Of a stretch of 64,000 bases of DNA, positions 36,101 through 42,969 are shown one piece after another. Under the pieces are notes generated by a model. It did not search any database and was not told the DNA's origin. It worked only from the letters and a program-made list of their open reading frames with translations. Numbering within the stretch: position 1 is the stretch's first letter; each line of letters begins with the position of its first letter. The DNA comes from Elstera cyanobacteriorum. GTDB taxonomy: Bacteria > Pseudomonadota > Alphaproteobacteria > Elsterales > Elsteraceae. Made by a program: the position numbers and the translations under genes. The stretch lies in the NCBI RefSeq assembly GCF_002251735.1, contig NZ_NOXS01000035.1, forward strand, positions 190,814 through 254,813. The letters run 5' to 3'.

Positions 36101-36858
36101 CGGTCTTTGCGATCCGCGAGAAGCACCGTGCGCGGGTGTTAGGCCTGCCCGACGCCTTAAAGCGCGCCGACCGGGAGATCGAGGCCGAATTGGCGCTGGC
36201 GGGTATTGCCCAACGGGTCGTCACCGTATCGCCCGGCGAAGCGCGGCATTATACCCAGCGCGGTTATCGCGACGTCCATGTGCTCGGTCATGGGTTGACC
36301 CCGGCGCCAACGCCGCGCCCCTTCGCCGACCGCCACCATTTGCTGTTCGTCGGCCTGTTGCAGCATGATGAATCGCCGAATGTCGATTCGCTGCTGTGGT
36401 TCGGGCGGGAGATTATGCCGCTGCTGCGTCCGCTGCTGCCCGATGCGGTAGAACTGCAAGCCGTGGGCCGCAATGGTGCCCCGTCGCTGGATAGTCTGGC
36501 GGGCAGCGGCGTGCGGCTGGTCGGCCCGGTGGAAGACCTAACCGCGACCTATGACCGCTGCCGCGTGTTCATTGCTCCGACCCGCTTTGCGGGCGGCATC
36601 CCGCATAAGATCCACGAGGCCGCCGCGCACGGCATCCCCGTCGTCGCCACCGCGCTGCTGGCCGAGCAATTGGGCTGGACGCCGGGCGAAGATCTGCTGA
36701 CCGCCGACACGCCCGAAGATTTCGCCCGGCAGGTCGCGGCGCTCTATCAGGACGAAACCCTGTGGACCAAACTACGGACCAATGCGTTAGCGCGCCTGAC
36801 GGCAGAATGCGATCCGGCGGAGTTCGACCGGCGGGTGCGGGCCATTCTGACGTTTTAA
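33181..36858 (+). CDS. Large multi-domain glycosyltransferase (GT9-like, GT2 and GT4-like)
   Basis: A 1225-residue protein. Residues 1-290 look like an ADP-heptose transferase-type domain (AVHSGNMGDIIHALPAVREL). About 300-560 is an unassigned beta-rich part followed by a basic helical linker. Residues about 590-800 are a GT2 domain: VSIIIVLWNQAELSYACLKA, LLLNNDAVM as the DxD-like site, and FAPAYYEETDFCLRLWQRG. Residues about 857-1225 are a GT-B domain of GT4 type with PTRFAGGIPHKIHEAAAHGI. Three sugar-transfer domains in one chain, directly before a Wzm/Wzt exporter, suggest synthesis of a repeating cell-surface polysaccharide. Confidence 0.85.
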   Translation: MSLLTLIERFGTDTGGRAAVHSGNMGDIIHALPAVRELGICRLVLNIVNDPPLGGRALSVGGARFLVPLLLAQPGISCVDLVHVPVGLAVGFGAEAEKPAVTGLPLEHVDPALLGVDYNFDRFRLQPLDRKHLVACHSDAVGASARGEAPWFELPARYTGPKSGLILSLTPRYRSHDSAFFAKLLEGLGPITKVGLPSEAWVYGDIPGDMLTAPDALVLAEALDRAALFIGVPSLPFAIAEGLKLPRIVDQPSHMLNAWPQGANGLAMPDDLAQARALVKDMMARPDAASPHAWHAPRPSAPLDRTVMVGAYPAVRGADFREEDSQWLTLPRTPGAVIADLPLPSIESLGGPLAPPMAKLRLNVKAADRAIIITGVRLIGASGGVAWSLDLTDPSVPEALADSAPGGLLLPPMVNDTGVLLLKADPHAWFTLPIPAAVLGQQAAGGRLIVEASLSDTDSAVATVARHFTGLREQVRGQTIRLDHLDREAAYNRSLLEAMRASTSWRVTAPIRALKERRIVPALKRRLRSIILRLPFGDKVLVLRAKLARRRPATEPAQDLAQVKQAFRAEKQAEFEAFLASGQRLVLPRAEKPLVSIIIVLWNQAELSYACLKALVAETAIPVEIIIADNASSDKTGDLLDRIDGAVIQRNTENLNFLLGVNRAAPLATGDHILLLNNDAVMRPGALRAALETLTSAPDIGAVGGRIVLLNGRLQEAGSLIWRDGSCLGYGRNLPPEAGEVMFQRDVDYCSGAFLLFRRDLFAEMGGFDERFAPAYYEETDFCLRLWQRGLRVVYDPRAVIDHFEFGSSEKSGQALALQQKNRLLFLEKHQEFLTRQFDPAETNILPARTRPTEPRTERVLVLDDRVPLPPLGAGFPRACHLLHAICDSGRLATFYPIDRPDETWEAIQQWLPATAEVILGGGRGGLADFLKSRKGFFDTVIVSRPHNMMLLRALLKDEPDLLGKARLVYDAEAVFAIREKHRARVLGLPDALKRADREIEAELALAGIAQRVVTVSPGEARHYTQRGYRDVHVLGHGLTPAPTPRPFADRHHLLFVGLLQHDESPNVDSLLWFGREIMPLLRPLLPDAVELQAVGRNGAPSLDSLAGSGVRLVGPVEDLTATYDRCRVFIAPTRFAGGIPHKIHEAAAHGIPVVATALLAEQLGWTPGEDLLTADTPEDFARQVAALYQDETLWTKLRTNALARLTAECDPAEFDRRVRAILTF

Positions 36859-36952
36859 CCGGGATGCGCACGGCTTGCGCCGCCGGGGCGGTTTTGCTAA
36901 GCCTCGGCCCCGCACGCTTGCCCATTGCCCCCGAGCGGGACTAAACGCCTGA

Positions 36953-37780
36953 ATGTCGCAGACGAACGCCTTTTTCGAATATTCCGCCGACGACCCGAAA
37001 CTCGGCGTCGCCGTTGCCGATCTGCGCGAGGCCGCAAGCCGCACGCCGCTCTGGTCGCGCCTTAGTTGGATTGATATTCGCAACCGCTATAAGCGCTCGG
37101 TGATCGGCCCGTTCTGGGTCACGATCAGCATGGCGGTGATGATCGCGGCCCTCGGCACGATCTATTCCCAGCTCTTTGGTATGGCGATCCAGGAGTATGT
37201 ACCGTTCATCGCCTGCGGGTTTCTGATTTGGAACTTCATCGCGGGCGTTTTGAATGCTGCCGGGCGCACGTTTATCGAGATGGAGGGGATCATGAAACAG
37301 ATCCCCCTGCCCGTCAGTTTTTACGCCCTGCGCAGCGTTTCGACCGAAGCCATTCTGTTTGGGCATAATTTCCTGGTTTATCTGGCCGTTGCCGCGCTGT
37401 TTCAAATTCCGCTGGGCTGGGAGACGCTGCTGGCGTTGCCGGCCTTTGCGCTGATTGTGTTGAATGCAGTGTGGGTGGTGATCGTGCTCGGTATCCTCTG
37501 CCTGCGCTTCCGCGACGTGATCCCCATCGTTGCCAATCTGACCCAGATCGCCTTTCTGGTAACCCCGGTCATTTGGGCGGCCGAGTTAGTGAAGAACCGA
37601 CGCATGATCGTCGACGCCAACCCCTTCTTTCATCTCGTCGAAATCCTGCGCGCGCCGCTGCTGGGCAAACCCATTGATCCCGTAAATTGGATGGTGGTGG
37701 GCAGCATGGCCATCGTCGGATGGATCATCGCTTTTCTGTGCATCGGCTATACGAAACGCCGCATGCCCTATTGGCTGTAG
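36953..37780 (+). CDS. wzm: Polysaccharide ABC transporter permease (Wzm-like)
   Basis: A 275-residue ABC-2 type permease with six hydrophobic segments. The start LWSRLSWIDIRNRYKRSVIG and PFWVTISMAVMIAALG are typical of O-antigen/teichoic-acid exporters; it ends with a short basic tail. It should export lipid-linked polysaccharide across the inner membrane with the ATPase encoded 3 bp later. Confidence 0.92.
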   Translation: MSQTNAFFEYSADDPKLGVAVADLREAASRTPLWSRLSWIDIRNRYKRSVIGPFWVTISMAVMIAALGTIYSQLFGMAIQEYVPFIACGFLIWNFIAGVLNAAGRTFIEMEGIMKQIPLPVSFYALRSVSTEAILFGHNFLVYLAVAALFQIPLGWETLLALPAFALIVLNAVWVVIVLGILCLRFRDVIPIVANLTQIAFLVTPVIWAAELVKNRRMIVDANPFFHLVEILRAPLLGKPIDPVNWMVVGSMAIVGWIIAFLCIGYTKRRMPYWL

Positions 37781-37783
37781 CTC

Positions 37784-38920
37784 ATGGCGCGCGTTCTTCT
37801 CGAAAACGTCTCGGTCGATATTCCGGTTTTCACGTCGGAAACCCGGTCGCTGCGCAAAAGCCTGCTGCGCTTCGGCGGCGGCAGCGGGCGCTTGAAGCAG
37901 GAAAGCGGCCATGTAGTGGCGCGGGCGTTGAACCATATCGACCTTGAACTGCGCGACGGCGACCGCTTGGGCCTCGTCGGCGTCAATGGCGCGGGTAAAA
38001 CGACGCTGCTGCGCGTGCTGGCGGGCACCTATCCGCCAACGGCCGGGCGCATTCGCTCGGAAGGCCGGGTCGCCTCGCTGCTCGATGTCTCGCTGGGTCT
38101 CGATTACGAACTCTCGGGCTTGCAGAATATCTATCTGAAGGCGCTGTTCCACGGCGTCAGCCGTCAGGAGATCGACGGGCGGCTGGAAGAGATCATCGAT
38201 TTTGCCGATCTTGGCGAATTCATCAATCTGCCGGTGCGGACCTATTCGTCGGGCATGGTGCTACGGCTCGCCTTTTCAATCATCACCAGCATGGTGCCCG
38301 ATATTATTCTGATGGATGAATGGGTCGGCGTCGGCGATTCGCATTTCATCGAAAAGGCCACCGAGCGGCTGGAGAACTTCGTCGGACGCTCCAGCATTCT
38401 CGTATTGGCCTCCCACTCCGAAGACCTAATCCGCAAAGTCTGCAACCGCGCGCTGCTGATGAGCCAAGGCAATATTCTGACCGATGGCAGTGTTGCCAAC
38501 GTCTATCATCAGTATCATACGCTTGGCCCGCAGCCGTTTTTCAACGATGCCGAATATCTGGCGCTAAATGCCGATGTGAAAGCCGCCGTCGAAGCGGGGG
38601 CCTTCTCCGCTATTGGGCATTTCCTGCTGCACGGTATTTATGAAGATCGGGAAGTCGGGCGCGGACTGCACTTAAGCGTTTTTGCCGAAGATCCCATTTT
38701 TCAAGAAGCCGTCGCCCGGCAAGATAGCACTGAAGCCGCCCGGCGCATGATCGCGGTAGCCCCCTTCTTGGCCTCGGTCAAACTGCCGGAAAACTGGCGC
38801 CTGCCGCGCAATACACCGATCCCGCTGGATTTTACGCCCCCCCCTGGCGTGCGCCTGCGGATCCCCCCTGGAGTTGAGGTGCCGGAAGGGCTTGAGCTGC
38901 CAGAAGTTTACGAGCGGTAA
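37784..38920 (+). CDS. wzt: Polysaccharide ABC transporter ATPase (Wzt-like) with atypical C-terminus
   Basis: A 378-residue ATPase. Walker A GVNGAGKTTLLRVLAG near residue 66, signature YSSGMVLRLAFSI near 154, Walker B DIILMDEWVGVGD and switch ASHSEDL. After residue about 250 the usual Wzt beta-sandwich is missing; instead there is FNDAEYLALNADVKAAV with FLLHGIYEDREVGR, a short helical repeat seen in many glycan-locus proteins, and then a proline-rich tail. That tail may recognise the polymer or recruit the upstream transferase. Confidence 0.9.
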   Translation: MARVLLENVSVDIPVFTSETRSLRKSLLRFGGGSGRLKQESGHVVARALNHIDLELRDGDRLGLVGVNGAGKTTLLRVLAGTYPPTAGRIRSEGRVASLLDVSLGLDYELSGLQNIYLKALFHGVSRQEIDGRLEEIIDFADLGEFINLPVRTYSSGMVLRLAFSIITSMVPDIILMDEWVGVGDSHFIEKATERLENFVGRSSILVLASHSEDLIRKVCNRALLMSQGNILTDGSVANVYHQYHTLGPQPFFNDAEYLALNADVKAAVEAGAFSAIGHFLLHGIYEDREVGRGLHLSVFAEDPIFQEAVARQDSTEAARRMIAVAPFLASVKLPENWRLPRNTPIPLDFTPPPGVRLRIPPGVEVPEGLELPEVYER

Positions 38921-39015
38921 AAACCTCTCCACGGTTTCTCCAAACTCTCTGCAAACTGGCTCCATTTACGAAGATTACCGTCTGTCCATCCGCAGTTCCC
39001 GCGATGGAGACGACA

Positions 39016-40758
39016 ATGGACCGCCGCCGCTTTCTGAAATCCGCCCTGTTCACCGGCACCGCCTTGGCGGCCAGCCAAGCCCTGCCGCGCTTTGCCCAAG
39101 CCAGCGTGATGGGCACCGCCGCCCCCACCGGCTTTCAGCGCCTGTTCCCGCAGCTTGCCGCCGCCGATTTCAGCACCGAAGACCTGCTGCGTCTCGCGGC
39201 GGGCGACGGCAAAGGCCTGAGCGGCATGACTGCCGAACCGGAAGTGATGGAAGCCGCCGATGGCAGCCCGCGCCGTAATAAGGACGGGCATCTGTTGATC
39301 ACGGCGACGCCGGAGCACGAGCAGGATACCGAGGAAAACTTCGGCGTCCCGGCGGGCTATACCTACCTTGGGCAGTTCATCGATCACGATATTACCTTCA
39401 ACCCCAATGATGGTTTCGGCCCGAACGCCAATAGCGCGACCGACCCCAACCTGCGCACGGCGTGGTTCGACCTCGATAGTCTTTACGGGCGCGGCCCGGG
39501 CGATCAGCCCTATCTTTATAACGCCGATGGCCGCACCCTGATCGCCGGGCGCAAGCTTACGGAGGCGGGCGCCCCATCGAAATGCACCGATCATCCGCGC
39601 CTGAATGGCCGCGCCATGATCGGCGACAAGCGCAACGATGAAAATGTCATCGTTAGCCAGTTGCACGCCGCCTTCGCCGCCTTCCACAATCAGGTCGCCC
39701 ACGACCGGCCCCATATGGCGTTCAACGACCTCGCTCGCGAAGTCGCCTGGCATTACCAGTGGATCGTGCTGACGGATTTCCTACCGCGCATCGTTGGGCC
39801 GGAGATGATGGCCGCCGTGCTGCCCGATTTCGGCACCCTTAGCCTGCCCGGCAGCGGCCGCGCCACGCAAACCTTCAGCAAAAACCTTCGCCCTGGCGAA
39901 ATGCCGCTAGAATTTGCGGGCGCCGCCTATCGCTTCGGCCATTCGATGATCCGCCCGGTCTATCGCCTCAACACCCGCATGCAGGGCACGGCGCAGGAGA
40001 AGAAGGAAAATCCAGCCCTAGCCGGACGGCGACTGATTTTCGCCGCCAGCCAATATGCCGGGTTGAACGGCTTCCGCGAATATCCGCAGGAATGGGCCAT
40101 CGACTGGTCGCTGTTCTTCGAAACCAACCGCAAGCTCGATTACACGCACATCAAGGACGGTCCCAAGCGCGTGCAGGCGGCCTATAAGTTCGATACGGCC
40201 TTGGTCAATCCGCTGGCCTTTCTGCCAGAGTTTTCCCAAGGCCGCCCGGACGGTAACTTCGCCCGCGATAAGGACGGCAATCCCCAGACCCAAAGCGGTA
40301 AAATCGCCAATCTCGCCCTGCGCAATCTGCTGCGCGGCGCCCAACAGGGGCTTCCCAGCGGTCAGGATGTTGCCCGGGCGATGGGGCTTGACCCGATTGC
40401 CGATAAAGACCTGCGCGTTGGGAAGGCAACTTGCGAGGACATGGGCGAGAATCACGCGATCACCGCCTATGGCGATGGCTTTAAGGGCCGCGCGCCGCTG
40501 TGGTTCTACGTGCTGGCCGAAGCCCAGGCGCTATGGTGCAGCAAGGTCGAAGGCATGACCGCCGATGACAGCCGCCGCGATGCCACCCCTTCCTACCTCG
40601 GCCCGGTCGGCGGGCGTCTCGTCGCCGAAACGATGGTCGCCCTTATGCTGGCCGATGAAACCAGCCTGCTGCGCGCCGGCCAAAGCTGGCGCCCCGCCTA
40701 TACGGATAAGGGGGTCTTCACGATGCGGGAATTGCTCAAAGCCGCCGACCGTGCTTAA
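39016..40758 (+). CDS. Tat-exported animal-type haem peroxidase
   Basis: A 580-residue peroxidase of the peroxidase-cyclooxygenase superfamily. The N-terminus has a twin-arginine signal (MDRRRFLKSALFTGTALAAS, cleavage near RFAQA). The distal-haem motif YLGQFIDHDITFNP, AWFDLDSLYGRGP for calcium binding, and HNQVAHDRPH are visible; the proximal histidine is probably in AAYRFGHSMIRPVYRL. It should act outside the cytoplasm, oxidising halides or organic substrates with H2O2. ATG 39016, with GGAG 5 nt upstream, is preferred to ATG 39004, which has no ribosome site. Confidence 0.9.
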   Translation: MDRRRFLKSALFTGTALAASQALPRFAQASVMGTAAPTGFQRLFPQLAAADFSTEDLLRLAAGDGKGLSGMTAEPEVMEAADGSPRRNKDGHLLITATPEHEQDTEENFGVPAGYTYLGQFIDHDITFNPNDGFGPNANSATDPNLRTAWFDLDSLYGRGPGDQPYLYNADGRTLIAGRKLTEAGAPSKCTDHPRLNGRAMIGDKRNDENVIVSQLHAAFAAFHNQVAHDRPHMAFNDLAREVAWHYQWIVLTDFLPRIVGPEMMAAVLPDFGTLSLPGSGRATQTFSKNLRPGEMPLEFAGAAYRFGHSMIRPVYRLNTRMQGTAQEKKENPALAGRRLIFAASQYAGLNGFREYPQEWAIDWSLFFETNRKLDYTHIKDGPKRVQAAYKFDTALVNPLAFLPEFSQGRPDGNFARDKDGNPQTQSGKIANLALRNLLRGAQQGLPSGQDVARAMGLDPIADKDLRVGKATCEDMGENHAITAYGDGFKGRAPLWFYVLAEAQALWCSKVEGMTADDSRRDATPSYLGPVGGRLVAETMVALMLADETSLLRAGQSWRPAYTDKGVFTMRELLKAADRA

Positions 40759-40793
40759 TCGGTAAGAGGGGTCAACTAGCAGAGGAAGAGACA

Positions 40794-42266
40794 TTGCGAC
40801 TGTCTATTGCGCATAAAATCTTCCTCTCCTGGCTTGGGATCAGTGCCCTGCTGATCATCTTGGTGACGGTGGCGATGCAGACCAGCACCGGGCGGGGCTT
40901 TGCCGGATACCTCAGCAAAGCCTCGCTGGACCGGATGGAATGGCTCCCCGCCCGGCTGGAAGCGCTCTACGCCAAAACCGGCGACTGGTCGGCGATCCGC
41001 GAGGATGACGACCGCTGGGAGGCGATCATCCGCGAGGGGAACGAGCGCCGCGTCATCCCCCCGCCGCCGCCCCGCCCCGCCCGCCCGCCGCGCGAAGGCT
41101 TCCCCCGTGACGGTTCCCCGGGGGGGCCGCCCCCACCACCCCCGCCACCGCCCGAAGAGCGGCAGACGCCCCACCTCGCCTTGCTCGACGCCCAAGGCCT
41201 ACTGATTGCCGGAACCCCGGACGGGATGGAGCGCGCCGCCCGCCGGGGCCTGCATTTCCAGGGCAAACCGATTGGCGAGCTCTTGCTGAAGTCGGTGGAT
41301 TTCCCATCGGATGTGGAGCGCGCCTTCCTGGCCGACCGGACACGGGACGCCGCCTGGGTTGCCGCCCTCGGCATGCTGTTCGCCATGCTGCCCGCCTATC
41401 TGCTGGCCCGCCACCTCGCCCGCCCCATCGAAGCCGTGGCGCAGGTATCCCGCCGCCTTGCCGCCGGAGTCTATGATGAGCGCCTGCCGACCAACCGCCG
41501 CGACGAGATCGGCGATATGATGCGCGCGGTCAACGCCTTGGCCGAAGCGCTGGATCAGGCCGAAGCCAGCCGCCGCCGGTGGATGGCCGATACCTCCCAC
41601 GAGTTGCGCACGCCGCTGGCGGTGCTGCGCGCCCAGATCGAGGCGATCCAGGACGGGGTCCACGAGGCCAACCCGCGCACGCTGGCCAATCTACACGCCG
41701 AAGTGCTGCGGCTGGAAAAACTGATTACCGACCTGCACGACCTCGCCCGCGCCGACAGCACCGGTATGGCGCTGCACTGCGCCCCCCTCGATCCGCTGGA
41801 AGTGGTGCGCGAAGCCTTGGTCGGTTTCAGGCCGAAGCTGACGGCGCAGGGGCTGACGCTCGATGACCGCTGCCCGCCTGCCGCCACCGTTCGCGTTTCC
41901 GCCGATGCCGACCGGCTGCATCAGCTCGTCACCAATCTGTTGGAAAATAGCTGCCGCTATACCGATAAAGGCGGGCTGCTGCGGCTGCGGCAAGAACTTT
42001 CCGCCGACCGCTGGACCTTGATCATCGAAGATACCCCGCCGGGCGTGCCGCCCGACGATATCGCCCGGCTGTTCGACCGGTTTTATCGGGCGGAAGGATC
42101 GCGCAGCCGGGCGCGCGGCGGGTCGGGCCTAGGGCTGGCGATCTGCCGGTCGATTGCCGAAGCCCACGGCGGCACGTTGGACGCGGCACCGTCCGACCTC
42201 GGCGGGCTGGCGATGATCCTCACGCTGCCCTCCCTCGAACCCCCGCCTTTGGATGCCGACGCATGA
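40794..42266 (+). CDS. Sensor histidine kinase with proline-rich periplasmic segment (BaeS-like)
   Basis: A 490-residue kinase. Membrane helix near residues 8-28, a periplasmic part of about 150 residues with two proline-rich runs (about residues 85-125, including nine consecutive prolines), a second helix near 183-203, HAMP, the H-box MADTSHELRTPLAV, N-box LLENSCRYTDKG and G-box GGSGLGLAICRSI. The start is a TTG at 40794 behind AGAGGAAGAG. It overlaps the response regulator by 4 bp. It lies 35 bp after the peroxidase gene, so it may control it or sense envelope damage. Confidence 0.9.
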   Translation: MRLSIAHKIFLSWLGISALLIILVTVAMQTSTGRGFAGYLSKASLDRMEWLPARLEALYAKTGDWSAIREDDDRWEAIIREGNERRVIPPPPPRPARPPREGFPRDGSPGGPPPPPPPPPEERQTPHLALLDAQGLLIAGTPDGMERAARRGLHFQGKPIGELLLKSVDFPSDVERAFLADRTRDAAWVAALGMLFAMLPAYLLARHLARPIEAVAQVSRRLAAGVYDERLPTNRRDEIGDMMRAVNALAEALDQAEASRRRWMADTSHELRTPLAVLRAQIEAIQDGVHEANPRTLANLHAEVLRLEKLITDLHDLARADSTGMALHCAPLDPLEVVREALVGFRPKLTAQGLTLDDRCPPAATVRVSADADRLHQLVTNLLENSCRYTDKGGLLRLRQELSADRWTLIIEDTPPGVPPDDIARLFDRFYRAEGSRSRARGGSGLGLAICRSIAEAHGGTLDAAPSDLGGLAMILTLPSLEPPPLDADA

Positions 42267-42946
42267 GCCACCGCCACATCCTGATCGTCGATGACGAACC
42301 CGGTATCGCCGAGATCATCGGCGCCTATCTGGAGCGGGAAGGGTACGAAGCCTCTTGGCTTAGCTCCGGCGCCGCCGTCATGCCCTGGCTCGCCACCGTT
42401 CAGCCCGATCTGATCTTGCTGGATGTAATGCTGCCCGAAGTCGATGGGCTTAGCCTATGCCGCAGTATCCGGGCCACCAGTGCGGTGCCGATCATTATGG
42501 TCACCGCCCGCGTCGATGAGATCGACCGGCTGCTGGGTCTCGAAATTGGCGCCGATGATTACATCTGCAAACCGTTTTCCCCGCGCGAAGTGGTGGCGCG
42601 CATCAAGGCCGTGCTGCGCCGCAATGCCCCGGCAGGCACATCAGAACCGGCGGAAACTGGGCTGATCGTCCATGCTGACCGCATGATCGCCCTCTATAAC
42701 GGCACGCGCATCGACCTGACGCCGACCGAATTTAAGCTGCTGGCCGTCATGGCCGCCCACCCTGGCAAGGTCTATTCGCGCGGGCAGCTGCTGGATCACC
42801 TGAGCGAAGGCTATAAGGATGTCTTCGACCGTAGCATCGATAGCCACGTCAAGAACCTGCGGCGCAAACTGGCCGCCGTCGCGCCGGGGATCGAGTTCGT
42901 CCAATCGGTCTATGGGGTCGGCTATCGGTTCGAGCGGGCGGAGTAA
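42263..42946 (+). CDS. OmpR-family response regulator (BaeR-like)
   Basis: A 227-residue response regulator. Receiver domain with ILIVDDEPGIAEIIGAYLE (acidic pair), phospho-Asp in LILLDVMLPEVDGL and KPFSPREV; C-terminal winged helix with LTPTEFKLLAVMAAHPGKV and YGVGYRFE. Partner of the kinase encoded just before it, with which it overlaps by 4 bp. Confidence 0.94.
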   Translation: MSHRHILIVDDEPGIAEIIGAYLEREGYEASWLSSGAAVMPWLATVQPDLILLDVMLPEVDGLSLCRSIRATSAVPIIMVTARVDEIDRLLGLEIGADDYICKPFSPREVVARIKAVLRRNAPAGTSEPAETGLIVHADRMIALYNGTRIDLTPTEFKLLAVMAAHPGKVYSRGQLLDHLSEGYKDVFDRSIDSHVKNLRRKLAAVAPGIEFVQSVYGVGYRFERAE

Positions 42947-42969
42947 CCCCCGCCCGCCCGGCGCTGGCG

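Noticed and set aside
36864-36944. 26-codon ORF between the large glycosyltransferase and wzm
   Set aside because: Signal-peptide-like but very short, no conserved feature, and only a weak ribosome site; probably chance.
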